Assembly: GCA_037046735.1 (NCBI GenBank)
Contig: JBAOHC010000004.1
Span: forward strand, 243,041-307,040
Direction of reading: 5' to 3'
Length of the DNA: 64,000 nucleotides
Source: JADKAV01 sp037046735
Lineage (GTDB): Bacteria > Actinomycetota > Actinomycetes > S36-B12 > UBA10799
The position numbers were made by a program, and so were the translations under genes. How positions within the stretch are numbered: position 1 is the first letter of the stretch; each line of letters opens with the position of its first letter. Below are positions 43,126 through 51,480 of the stretch, piece after piece. The notes beneath the pieces were generated by a model, which was not told the origin of the DNA, did not search any database, and was given only the letters and a program-made list of their open reading frames with translations.

Positions 43126-44844
43126 ATGAAGGTCATGGCCCAGATGGGCATGGTGATGAACCTCGATAAGTGCATCGGGTGCCACACCTGCTCGGTCACC
43201 TGCAAGCAGGCGTGGACCAACCGCGCCGGTGTCGAGTACGTCTGGTTCAACAACGTGGAGACCCGGCCGGGGCAGGGTTATCCGCGCACCTATGAGGATC
43301 AGGAGGTGTGGAAGGGCGGCTGGGTGCGCAACCGCCGCGGCAAGCTGAAGCTGAAGGGCGGCAGTCGGTGGCACCGGCTGACCACGATCTTCACCAACCC
43401 GAAACTGCCCGAGCTCAAGGACTACTACGAGCCCTGGACCTACGAGTACGACACCCTGATCACCGCACCGCTGGGCGAACACACCCCCGTCGCCAGGCCG
43501 AAGTCGCTGATCACCGGCAAACCCATGAAGATCGAGTGGTCGGCGAACTGGGACGATGACCTCGCGGGCGGCCCGGAACTGGCAGTCGACGACCCGGTCC
43601 TGAAGAAGATCAAGGGTCAGGTCGGCGACCGCGTCAAGCTGGAGTTCGAGCAGGCGTTCATGTTCTACCTGCCCCGCATCTGCGAGCACTGCCTGAACCC
43701 GAGCTGCGTGGCCAGCTGCCCCTCGGGCGCGATGTACAAGCGCAGCGAGGACGGCATCGTGCTGGTCGACCAGGACGCCTGCCGCGGCTGGCGGATGTGT
43801 GTCACCGGCTGTCCTTACAAGAAGGTCTACTTCAACCACCGGACGGGCAAGGCCGAGAAGTGCACGATGTGCTACCCGCGTATCGAGGTGGGGCTGCCGA
43901 CGGTGTGCTCCGAGACCTGTGTGGGTCGCCTGCGCTACATCGGTCTGTTCCTCTACGACGCCGACCGGGTGACCGAGGCCGCGGCCACGGAGAACGAACA
44001 AGACCTCTACGAGGCGCAGCTCGGCCTGCTCCTCGACCCCGACGACCCGGCCGTCGCCGCCCAGGCACTGCGCGACGGTATCCCGCAGGACTGGCTGGAT
44101 GCGGCCCGCAAGTCGCCGGTGTACGCGTTGGCCAAGAAGTACAAGGTGGCCCTGCCGCTGCACCCGGAGTACCGCACCATGCCGATGGTCTGGTACATCC
44201 CGCCGCTGAGCCCGGTCGTGGACGCCCTGCGCGAGACCGGTAACGACGGCGAGGATGCCGGCAACCTCTTCGGGGCCATCGACTCGCTGCGGATCCCGAT
44301 CGAGTACCTGGCCGAGCTGTTCACGGCCGGGGATGTGGTTCCTGTGAAGCGAGTGCTCGGGACCCTCGGTGCGATGCGCGCCTTCATGCGTGACTCGAAC
44401 CTGGGCAACCCCACCGATCCGAGCATCCCGGCGGCCGTCGGTTACACCGAGGAGGAGATGTTCGCCCTCTACCGACTGCTGGCGATCGCGAAGTACGACG
44501 ACCGTTACGTGATCCCCAAGGCGCACACCGAGACGGCGGACAACCTCGAGGAGTTGGCGTGCTCACTGGACTACGCCGGGGGTAACGGGATGTACGAACA
44601 GGGACCGTTCGGGGAGGCCTCGGGTAGGCCGTCCCCGGTCGCTGTCGAGACCTTCCACGCCCTGGCGCAGCGCCAGACCACGGAAACCATCGTGGAACCG
44701 GATGCCGACGCAAAGGTGAATCTGCTCAACTGGGATGGCCGCGGGGTGCCGCTGGGCATGCCGTCGTTCCCCCGTCCCCATGAGCACACCGCCCCGGCCA
44801 GCGATGCGCCGGTGCGCGGCGACGACGAGGAGCACCAGCGATGA
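43126..44844 (+). CDS. narH: Respiratory nitrate reductase beta (iron-sulfur) subunit
   Basis: A 572-residue electron-transfer subunit. The first cluster ligands are C16, C19, C22 and C26 (CIGCHTCSVTC). Others are in CEHCLNPSCVASCP, CRGWRMCVTGCP and CTMCYPRIEVGLPTVC. The Trp in CRGW replaces a Cys, as in all NarH proteins, marking the [3Fe-4S] centre. It passes electrons from NarI haem to NarG. AGAAGGAG precedes the ATG at 43126. The 100-base gap after narG, rather than an overlap, is the only loose joint in the operon. The stop overlaps narJ (ATGA). Confidence 0.96.
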   Translation: MKVMAQMGMVMNLDKCIGCHTCSVTCKQAWTNRAGVEYVWFNNVETRPGQGYPRTYEDQEVWKGGWVRNRRGKLKLKGGSRWHRLTTIFTNPKLPELKDYYEPWTYEYDTLITAPLGEHTPVARPKSLITGKPMKIEWSANWDDDLAGGPELAVDDPVLKKIKGQVGDRVKLEFEQAFMFYLPRICEHCLNPSCVASCPSGAMYKRSEDGIVLVDQDACRGWRMCVTGCPYKKVYFNHRTGKAEKCTMCYPRIEVGLPTVCSETCVGRLRYIGLFLYDADRVTEAAATENEQDLYEAQLGLLLDPDDPAVAAQALRDGIPQDWLDAARKSPVYALAKKYKVALPLHPEYRTMPMVWYIPPLSPVVDALRETGNDGEDAGNLFGAIDSLRIPIEYLAELFTAGDVVPVKRVLGTLGAMRAFMRDSNLGNPTDPSIPAAVGYTEEEMFALYRLLAIAKYDDRYVIPKAHTETADNLEELACSLDYAGGNGMYEQGPFGEASGRPSPVAVETFHALAQRQTTETIVEPDADAKVNLLNWDGRGVPLGMPSFPRPHEHTAPASDAPVRGDDEEHQR

Positions 44845-45461
44845 TCGACCACGACAAGGCGGTGACGCGACTGGCCGCGGCCTGGCTGCTGTGGTACCCC
44901 GACGACGCGCTGTACGCCCGCCTGCCGGACATCCGGGTCGCCGTGGACGACCTGCCCGACGGTCCGCGGGAGCCGCTGCAGGCCTTCCTCGGATGGCTCA
45001 AGGAGACCGACCCGCTGGCGGCGGCGCGCGAGTATGTGCAGACCTTCGACATGAAGCGCCGGGCGTGCCCGTATTTGACGTACTGGACGCACGGCGACAC
45101 CCGCAACCGCGGGCTGGCGATCCTGCACTTCAAGCAGGCGTATCTCGCGGCGGGCTTCGACGCCGGTGACGCCGAGCTGGCAGACCACCTCGCCGTGGTG
45201 CTGGAGTTCGCGGCGATCGGGGACCGGCTCACCGGGGATGCCCTCCTGGCCGAGCACGTCGGTCCCATCGGGCTGCTGAAGTCGGCCCTGGAGAACATCG
45301 GCTCGCCGTACGCGCTGGTTGTGCAAGCGGTCGAGACCACGTTGCCGGATGTCACGCCGGAGATCGCAGAGCGGATGGCAGCCATTGCGACTGCTGGGCC
45401 CCCGCAGGAACTCGTGGGCCTGGAGCCTTACACCATCGGAATGCAAGGAGTGCGCAGATGA
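44841..45461 (+). CDS. narJ: Nitrate reductase molybdenum-cofactor assembly chaperone
   Basis: A 206-residue, mainly helical protein of the NarJ/TorD superfamily. AAAWLLWYPDDALYARLPDI lies near the start, and the conserved TFDMKRRACPYLTYWTHGDTRNRG block at about 67-90 is the NarJ signature. It binds the NarG N-terminus and aids cofactor insertion before membrane docking, and is not part of the final enzyme. It overlaps narH and narI by 4 bases each, so all three are likely translated in step. Confidence 0.92.
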   Translation: MIDHDKAVTRLAAAWLLWYPDDALYARLPDIRVAVDDLPDGPREPLQAFLGWLKETDPLAAAREYVQTFDMKRRACPYLTYWTHGDTRNRGLAILHFKQAYLAAGFDAGDAELADHLAVVLEFAAIGDRLTGDALLAEHVGPIGLLKSALENIGSPYALVVQAVETTLPDVTPEIAERMAAIATAGPPQELVGLEPYTIGMQGVRR

Positions 45462-46192
45462 CCACCGCCGACATCCTCCTGTGGGCCGTGCTGCCCTACG
45501 TGACGATCGCGACGTTCGTCGTGGGTCTGGTGTGGCGCTACCGCTACGACCGCTTCGGCTGGACGACCCGCTCGAGTCAGCTGTACGAGAAGCCCCTGAT
45601 CAGGATCGCCTCGCCGATCTTCCACTTCGGCATCCTGGCGGTGCTGATGGGACACGTGGTGGGGCTGCTGATCCCCAAGGCGTGGACCGACGGAGTGGGG
45701 GTGTCGCAGTCCACGTACCACTTCTTCGCGGTCACCCTCGGCGCGGTCGCCGGAGCGGCCACCCTGTTCGGCATCGTTATGCTGATCTACCGCCGGCGCA
45801 CAGTTGGCCCGGTCTTCGCGGCCACGACGAAGAACGACAAGGTGATGTACGTCTTCCTCACCGCGGCCATCGTGCTGGGTCTGCTGGCCACCATGAGCGG
45901 GGCTGGCCTGCTGGGCGAGGAGCACAACTACCGTGAGGATGTCTCGGTCTGGTTCCGGTCGATCTTCTACTTCGACCCGCAGACACAACTGATGGCCGGT
46001 GCGCCGCTGGCGTTCAAGGTGCACGCGGTGGCCGGCATGGCCCTGTTCATGGTCTGGCCGTTCACCCGCCTGGTCCACGCGTTCAGCGCGCCCGTGGGCT
46101 ATGTCTTCCGCCCCTACATCGTCTACCGCGATCGGGGGGAGCACCCGGCAGGCAACCGCCCGCCCCGCCGGGGTTGGGAAAAGGTGGGATGA
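45458..46192 (+). CDS. narI: Respiratory nitrate reductase gamma (cytochrome b) subunit
   Basis: A 244-residue membrane protein with five hydrophobic segments. The four haem-ligand histidines are H56 and H66 (FHFGILAVLMGH) and H188 and H207 (FKVHAVAG ... LVHAFS), almost the same positions as in E. coli NarI (56, 66, 187, 205). It oxidizes menaquinol at the outer face, passing electrons through two b haems to NarH and creating proton motive force. It overlaps narJ and is the last of the four nar structural genes. Confidence 0.95.
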   Translation: MTTADILLWAVLPYVTIATFVVGLVWRYRYDRFGWTTRSSQLYEKPLIRIASPIFHFGILAVLMGHVVGLLIPKAWTDGVGVSQSTYHFFAVTLGAVAGAATLFGIVMLIYRRRTVGPVFAATTKNDKVMYVFLTAAIVLGLLATMSGAGLLGEEHNYREDVSVWFRSIFYFDPQTQLMAGAPLAFKVHAVAGMALFMVWPFTRLVHAFSAPVGYVFRPYIVYRDRGEHPAGNRPPRRGWEKVG

Positions 46193-46433
46193 AACGGGTC
46201 AAATGCCCGCAGGGCGGGCTGTGGAGGCAGGGTGTCCGCTGCGCCGGTGCCGTCCTCCCGGCTGTCGAACGGTCTGCAACACCTGTTGGTGTAAAGCGGC
46301 TTATGACGGTTAGTCGACTATGTGGTCGCTGCACCGGGAGCCAGCAGGAGCTGTGGCGGACTTCTGTGGTGGATGGCCCCGTCGGTACGTCGCGCTCGCG
46401 GACCGGCCGGGCCCCCGGGGCAGCGACCACTCA

Positions 46434-47195
46434 ATGAGCAGTACGACCACCGCACAGCGGGTGCGCCTACAGATCCCCAACCAGCACGGCGCCTGGGCCT
46501 TCCTGCTCATCCCGCTGATTCTGGGGTTCGTGGTCACGGGCTGGTCGCTTCCCGCCGGGCTGTTCGCCGTGGCCTGGGTGCTCGCCTACCCAGCCAGCTA
46601 TTACCTGGGCCGGGCCGTTGTGATCCGGTGGCGGCGTGGCTCCTGGTCGCGGCTGGCGAAGCGAGAGTTGCGCTACGCCGTCCCATGGATCGGGTTGGCG
46701 GCCGTGCCGTCGCTGGCCCTGGTCATCCTGCGGCCCTGGCTGCTCATCGTGGGCATCGTGCTCGGTGGCCTCTGGTTCGTCAGTGTCTGGCTGACGCGCA
46801 CCGGCCATGAACGTGGGGCCAGCAACGACCTGCTGCTGGTCACCCAGGCGGCACTGGCCGTCCCCCTGCTGTGGGCGATCGGTCGCGATGAATGGCCCAG
46901 TCAGGACGCCTGGCTCGCGGCGTTCATCTGCCTGGTCTTCTTCACCGGGTCGGTAGTCCACGTCAAATCCCTGATCCGCGAGGCCGACGATCCGCGCTGG
47001 GCGCGGTTCTCGCGGGTCTACCATGTGGCTGCGCTGGGTATAGGACTACTGTCACCATGGTTGCTGCTGCCCTTCGGGGCGGCCGCTTTGCGGGCGTTCC
47101 TGGTACCAGCGGGCAGCCGCCCGGCGGTGGTCGGGGCGGTGGAGATCGTGGTGTCCGTGCTCGTGATCATGGGGACCACCCTTGCTTTGAGTTAG
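46434..47195 (+). CDS. YwiC-like membrane protein
   Basis: A 253-residue protein with about seven hydrophobic segments. It opens with IPNQHGAWAFLLIPLILG (about 14-31), the NQHGAWA motif typical of YwiC, and has a conserved FTGSVVHVKSLIRE near 180-193. In Bacillus subtilis ywiC lies inside the narK-fnr-narGHJI region, and it is often found by nar genes, so its position here fits. Function is unknown. The preferred start ATG 46434 lacks a clear ribosome site. The 241-base gap from narI contains a small ACACC/GGTGT hairpin (46279-46292) and no convincing gene. Confidence 0.78.
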   Translation: MSSTTTAQRVRLQIPNQHGAWAFLLIPLILGFVVTGWSLPAGLFAVAWVLAYPASYYLGRAVVIRWRRGSWSRLAKRELRYAVPWIGLAAVPSLALVILRPWLLIVGIVLGGLWFVSVWLTRTGHERGASNDLLLVTQAALAVPLLWAIGRDEWPSQDAWLAAFICLVFFTGSVVHVKSLIREADDPRWARFSRVYHVAALGIGLLSPWLLLPFGAAALRAFLVPAGSRPAVVGAVEIVVSVLVIMGTTLALS

Positions 47196-47206
47196 AGGAG
47201 ACGGAC

Positions 47207-47518
47207 ATGCTGACGGTCGCGCAGGCGCAGTTGAAGAACGCACGGACCAACGGCTCCGGCCGCAGCTCCGCCACCGTCTACAAGGGCAACCGCCTCGCAC
47301 TCACCGTGGTTGCGCTCACCGAAGGCACGCAACTTTCCGAACACGAGAACCCGGGAGAGGCCACCGCCCAAGTGCTGCTGGGCCGGCTGGAGCTGCATTC
47401 TGGGCGGGACACGTGGGAGTGTGCGGCCGGCAATCTGCTGGTGATCCCCCCGGCGGTACACAGTATTCGCGCGATCAACGACTGCGCATTCCTGCTCACC
47501 GTCGTGCGCGCCGACTGA
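47207..47518 (+). CDS. Small cupin-domain protein
   Basis: A 103-residue protein with single-cupin strand patterns: LTVVALTEGTQLSEHENPGEATAQVLLGRLEL (about 31-62; motif 1 with H at SEHENPGEA) and GNLLVIPPAVHSIRAINDCAFLLTV (motif 2; VIPPAVHS). GAGGAG precedes the ATG at 47207, 11 bases after the YwiC-like stop, so they are probably co-transcribed. Such cupins often sit near nitrate and nitrite genes, but the metal and substrate are unknown. Confidence 0.8.
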   Translation: MLTVAQAQLKNARTNGSGRSSATVYKGNRLALTVVALTEGTQLSEHENPGEATAQVLLGRLELHSGRDTWECAAGNLLVIPPAVHSIRAINDCAFLLTVVRAD

Positions 47519-47578
47519 CTTCTTGGTTGCGGGCACCACCTGCGGGTACATGACGAGTACCTGAAATGGAGGTGGCGC

Positions 47579-48544
47579 GTGCGAGTGCCAAAGCAGCGAG
47601 GTCCCGTGAGCGGCTGGGTGTCCGCGGTGATGCATGGGCAGAACGGCCCATTTCCGGCGCTCGCTGCCGGATCGGTCATCAACGACGCAGACGTGCAGTT
47701 GGCGTTGTGGATGATCTATGAGCTGCACTACCGGGGCTTCGACGACATCCCCGAAGACGTCGAATGGGTCCTTTCGCTGATCCAGTTGCGCAGGGACATC
47801 GAGGTTCGGTTTGAGGCGGAGCTGCGCGGCGCGACGGCGCCCCTGCCGACCGTCGAGGACGACCTCGGCCAGCAGGTCCTGGACATCGCCGATGCGGACC
47901 GTGGCCCCAGTTTGGCCCTGTTCCTGCAACGCGAGGCCGACGCAGGGCAGATGTGTGACTACCTGCGGGAACGCAGCATCACCCAGCTCAAGGAGTCGGA
48001 CCCGCAGTCATTCGTCCTGGGCCGGCTCGAGGGGTCGGCGAAGGTCGCCCTCGCAGAGTTGCAGTACGACGAGTACGGCGGCGGCCGCCCGGACCGGTTG
48101 CACGCGCAGCTGTACGCGCAGGCCCTGCAGGCCGCGGGGCTGGACCCGACATATGGCGCCTACATCGACCAGGTCAGCGCGGTGACTCTGGCCACCGCCA
48201 ACGTCATGTCGATGTTCGCGATGAACCGCAGGTTCCGGGGAGCCTCCATGGGGCATCTCGCGGTGTTCGAGGCCACGAGCTCCGTGCCCTGCCGACGGAT
48301 CGCCACCGGGCTGGGCCGGTTGGGATTCCCCGCGGACGTCGCTGTCTACTTCGAGGAACACATCGAGGCGGATGCGGTCCACGAGCAACTGGCCGCCCGC
48401 GACATCTGCGCGCCGATGGCAGCCGACCAACCGCATCTGGGCCCCGACATCCTGTTCGGCGCTGCTACCTGCTTGTACCTGGAGGGTCTGGCCGCCGCCG
48501 ATCTGCTGGCGCGCTGGCACGCCGAGGAGCGGGTGGCCTCATGA
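47579..48544 (+). CDS. Iron-containing redox enzyme family protein (haem-oxygenase-like diiron fold)
   Basis: A 321-residue all-helical protein. Probable iron ligands are E160, H175, E259/H261, D265 and H268, in ALAELQYDEYGGGRPDRLH and EEHIEADAVHEQ, the pattern of haem-oxygenase-like diiron oxidases/oxygenases. GTG start at 47579 with GGAGG six bases upstream. It overlaps a CDGSH protein gene by 4 bases, which overlaps a methyltransferase in turn, so three proteins seem to be made together. Known relatives modify fatty acids, amino acids or natural-product intermediates. The substrate here is unknown. Confidence 0.8.
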   Translation: MRVPKQRGPVSGWVSAVMHGQNGPFPALAAGSVINDADVQLALWMIYELHYRGFDDIPEDVEWVLSLIQLRRDIEVRFEAELRGATAPLPTVEDDLGQQVLDIADADRGPSLALFLQREADAGQMCDYLRERSITQLKESDPQSFVLGRLEGSAKVALAELQYDEYGGGRPDRLHAQLYAQALQAAGLDPTYGAYIDQVSAVTLATANVMSMFAMNRRFRGASMGHLAVFEATSSVPCRRIATGLGRLGFPADVAVYFEEHIEADAVHEQLAARDICAPMAADQPHLGPDILFGAATCLYLEGLAAADLLARWHAEERVAS

Positions 48545-48729
48545 CGGCGCCCATCAGTGTGCGGCTGTGTCCCGACGGTCCCCTGCTCGTGCGCGGTGCG
48601 GACTCCGTGACCGACGACAGCGGCGTCGAGCATCTCGTGACCCGGCCGGTGGTCGCGCTGTGTACATGTGGGAAGTCCCAGCGCAAACCGTGGTGCGACG
48701 CCACGCACAAGGCGATCCGCAAGCCATGA
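48541..48729 (+). CDS. CDGSH-type iron-sulfur protein
   Basis: A 62-residue protein whose C-terminal half is one CDGSH domain: C41-x-C43, C52 and H56 in CTCGKSQRKPWCDATH, ligands for a redox-active [2Fe-2S] cluster with three Cys and one His. There is no membrane anchor. Its ATG overlaps the diiron-enzyme stop, and its own stop overlaps the methyltransferase start. It is a plausible electron donor for the diiron enzyme; that pairing is inferred from gene order only. Confidence 0.88.
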   Translation: MTAPISVRLCPDGPLLVRGADSVTDDSGVEHLVTRPVVALCTCGKSQRKPWCDATHKAIRKP

Positions 48730-49349
48730 CCGTCATGTTCGCCGGCCTGCGCATCGAGTACGACGAGTCCCTGCTGGTCCCCCGGGAATGGACCCGTGCC
48801 CAGTCGCTGTGGGCCTGGGAACTGCTGGGGGATCTGCCCGCCGGGGCCGTGCTGGAGTTGTGCAGCGGTGCCGGCCATATCGGGCTGCTGGCAACAGCGG
48901 GCACCGGTCGGCGACTGGTCTGCGTCGACACCAACCCTCGGGCGGCCGACTACGCGCGGCTCAACGCCCAGGAGGCGGGAGTAACGATCGAGACCAGGGT
49001 CGGGCGCTCCCGCGACGTGATCGGCGCCGCAGAGCGCTTCCCGATGATCATCGCTGACCCGCCGTGGGTGACCAGCCAGTCGACGCCCCTGTTCCCGGCT
49101 GACCCGCGGCATGCCATCGACGGTGGGGCCGACGGCCTGGCCGTGGTGCGGGAGTGTGTGGCCGCGATCACCGCCCATCTGGACGGGGTGGCATTGCTGC
49201 AACTGGCTCCGGGCGATGAGCAGGCCGACGCTGTTTGCAGCATGCTCGCGGGCAGTCAGGTCGAGGCGGGTGAGCGCCGCTATTTCGAGCGCGGCACGTT
49301 GTTGCGCCTCGACACGCTCGACCCACATGCTGCGCAGAGCACCCTCTAG
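48726..49349 (+). CDS. Class I SAM-dependent methyltransferase (HemK-like fold)
   Basis: A 207-residue protein with motif I VLELCSGAGHIGLLAT near 41-56, motif II CVDTNPRA, and the catalytic IADPPWV near 105-111 in place of the NPPY of glutamine/adenine methyltransferases. This D-P-P-W variant fits N- or carbon-methylation of an amide or base nitrogen. Its ATG overlaps the CDGSH gene stop, completing a three-gene coupled unit. It could modify the diiron enzyme's product or act on protein. The target is unknown. Confidence 0.8.
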   Translation: MTVMFAGLRIEYDESLLVPREWTRAQSLWAWELLGDLPAGAVLELCSGAGHIGLLATAGTGRRLVCVDTNPRAADYARLNAQEAGVTIETRVGRSRDVIGAAERFPMIIADPPWVTSQSTPLFPADPRHAIDGGADGLAVVRECVAAITAHLDGVALLQLAPGDEQADAVCSMLAGSQVEAGERRYFERGTLLRLDTLDPHAAQSTL

Positions 49350-49359
49350 AATCCGTGGC

Positions 49360-49749
49360 ATGAACTTCGAGAAGGTCGTGTTCGGCTTCTTCGTCGTTCT
49401 GGCGGCCACGCTGAATTTCGGCTTCTTCATCGGGCCCATCGACGACCCGCGCGTACACAACGCGTTCGAGTTGTACTCGGCCGTCGTGATCAACCTGATC
49501 GCGCTGGTCATGAAGTTCGGGGACCGCACCCAGATCGGCGCGGTGCACCTGGCAACCAGCCTGGTCGCGTCGCTGCAACTGGTCGCGGCAGGTGGACTGT
49601 GGGCGTACTACAACAACATCTCTGAGGGGGCGGCGATGACTCCCGAGCAGATCTCGAGTGTCGTCTCGCTGTCCGGCGGAGCCCTGTTCGCCAATGTCAT
49701 CTCCGTGACATTGCTGGTGGTGGAGACCGTCTCCTTCCGGCGGCAATAG
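49360..49749 (+). CDS. Small membrane protein encoded with the RCK potassium channel (DUF6394-like)
   Basis: A 129-residue protein with about four hydrophobic segments: residues 5-25, a strand of LYSAVVINLIALVMKF near 39-55, LATSLVASLQLVAAGGLWAYY near 64-84, and a C-terminal one near 104-122. MNFEKVVFGFFVVLAATLNF, the start, and KFGDRTQIGAVHLATSLVA recall the DUF6394 group, which I name with moderate confidence. Its stop (TAG) touches the start ATG of the channel gene without a gap, so it may be an accessory subunit. No enzymatic motif is seen. Confidence 0.7.
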   Translation: MNFEKVVFGFFVVLAATLNFGFFIGPIDDPRVHNAFELYSAVVINLIALVMKFGDRTQIGAVHLATSLVASLQLVAAGGLWAYYNNISEGAAMTPEQISSVVSLSGGALFANVISVTLLVVETVSFRRQ

Positions 49750-51480
49750 ATGTCGAGCCCCTCGCCCGTGCGGCGGGTGTCTGCCGAGGGCCCGAGCACC
49801 ACCGCGATCTTCCTGGTGCTGCGCAAGATGCGGGCGCCGTTGATCGTGCTGATCAGCCTCTTCGCGATCAGCATTCTCGGCCTGACGATCGTGCCGGGAC
49901 AGACCATCGAGGGTCAGGTCTGGCGGATGGACCCGTTCGAGGCCTTCTACTTCATGAGCTACACGGCGACCACGATCGGGTTCGGCGAGATCCCCTACCC
50001 CTTCAGCACGGCGCAACGCGCCTGGGTGATCGTCACGATCTACCTGTCTGTCGTGGCCTGGGCCTACGCGATCGGCTCAGTCCTGGCATTGCTGCAGGAC
50101 CGTGGGTTCCGGGAGGCGCTGGGCCTGCAGCGGTTCGAGCGGCAGGTCCGCCGGATGCGCGAGCCGTTCCTGATCCTGTGTGGATTCGGCCAGGCCGGCG
50201 AAGTGGTCGCCCGGGCCCTGGACGCCACGGATCACCGGCTGGTCGTCGTCGACAGGGAGGGTACACGCATCGAGGCGCTGGACCTGGCCGCCTTCCGCTC
50301 CGATGTGCCGGGGCTGTGCGGCGACGCCTCCGACCCCCATGAACTGCGCCGGGCCGGGCTGGATAGCCCGCATTGCGCCGGGGTCATCGCATTGACCAAC
50401 GATGACCACGCGAACCTGGCGATCACGATGGCTGCCGCTTTGCTGCGCCCGGATCTTCCGGTGGTCTGCCGCACCTTGCAGGACGATCTCATCGACCGCA
50501 TCAAGGCCTTCGGGAACCCCCTGATCGTGGATCCGTTCAACCTGTTTGGCGATGAACTGGTGGTGGCTCTGCGCGCCCCCGTGACGAACAGGCTCACGAG
50601 CTGGCTCACGAGCGACCAGGGCAGCCCGCTGCCGGTACAACTGGACATTCCACGCCACGGCCGGTGGGTGGTGGCCGGCTACGGACGCTTCGGCGGGCAC
50701 CTCGCCGCTGACCTCGTCCGCAACGGCATCCCCGTCACCGTGATCGACAGCAAGGGCGGGACCGGTCACGGCCTGGAAATCATCACCGGGGATCCGACGT
50801 CGCCGCAGGTGCTCGACGATGCCGACCTCGACAACGCGGTGGCGTTCGCGGCGGCCACCGATCACGACATCACCAACCTGTCGCTGATCGTGTCCGCGAC
50901 CACCCGCAACCCGGCGTTGTTCACAGTGGCCCGGCACAACGACCCGACCAACGGCCCGCTGTTCGACGCCCTGCACATCGACTCGGTGCTGATGCCGACC
51001 CGGCTGATCGCCCACGAGGTGCTGGCCCGCATCGGGGACCCGATGATGTGGTTGTTCGTGCAGTATGCCCAGCGTCGCGACGACGCCTGGGGACAGCCGC
51101 TGCTGGACCGGCTGGTGGCGGTGTGCGGCGAGCGCCGCCCAGAGATCTGGAGCGTCGAGCTCACCGACCACGGCGCCCCCTCCCTGATGACCCACATCGA
51201 GGCTGCCGACATCACGATCGGCGGCCTGCTCAAGGACCCGCAGAACCGGCAGCGGGACCTGCAGGCAGTCGTCCTGATGATCCGGCGCGACCAAGCTGTG
51301 GTGATGTCCCCGCACGACGATGAGGTGCTACGGGTCGGTGATCGCCTGCTGCTGGCGGGCATGGGGTACGACCGGCGCAACCTCGACACCACGCTGTGTG
51401 TGCCCGCCGCCGCTGAGTATGTCGTCACCGGTGCGCAGGTGGGCGCCTCCTGGATCTGGCGAACGCTGGCCGACCGATGA
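49750..51480 (+). CDS. Potassium channel with two TrkA-N (RCK) domains
   Basis: A 576-residue protein. Residues 28-50 and 85-113 are membrane segments around a pore with filter TIGFGE at 75-80. Two TrkA-N/RCK Rossmann domains follow, starting ILCGFGQAGEVVARAL near 137 and VVAGYGRFGGHLAADL near 307, and a final TrkA-C-like region lies near 480-560. It is like MthK/Kch channels but has two RCK domains per subunit. ATG follows the previous stop directly. It overlaps the MOSC gene by 4 bases. Ligand (Ca2+, nucleotides) is not determinable from sequence. Confidence 0.87.
   Translation: MSSPSPVRRVSAEGPSTTAIFLVLRKMRAPLIVLISLFAISILGLTIVPGQTIEGQVWRMDPFEAFYFMSYTATTIGFGEIPYPFSTAQRAWVIVTIYLSVVAWAYAIGSVLALLQDRGFREALGLQRFERQVRRMREPFLILCGFGQAGEVVARALDATDHRLVVVDREGTRIEALDLAAFRSDVPGLCGDASDPHELRRAGLDSPHCAGVIALTNDDHANLAITMAAALLRPDLPVVCRTLQDDLIDRIKAFGNPLIVDPFNLFGDELVVALRAPVTNRLTSWLTSDQGSPLPVQLDIPRHGRWVVAGYGRFGGHLAADLVRNGIPVTVIDSKGGTGHGLEIITGDPTSPQVLDDADLDNAVAFAAATDHDITNLSLIVSATTRNPALFTVARHNDPTNGPLFDALHIDSVLMPTRLIAHEVLARIGDPMMWLFVQYAQRRDDAWGQPLLDRLVAVCGERRPEIWSVELTDHGAPSLMTHIEAADITIGGLLKDPQNRQRDLQAVVLMIRRDQAVVMSPHDDEVLRVGDRLLLAGMGYDRRNLDTTLCVPAAAEYVVTGAQVGASWIWRTLADR

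Noticed and set aside
46193..46433. A small Cys-containing frame (CPQGGLW, CGRC) between narI and the YwiC-like gene
   Set aside because: No ribosome site, low-complexity arginine/glycine tail, no known family; the bases are better read as an intergenic gap.
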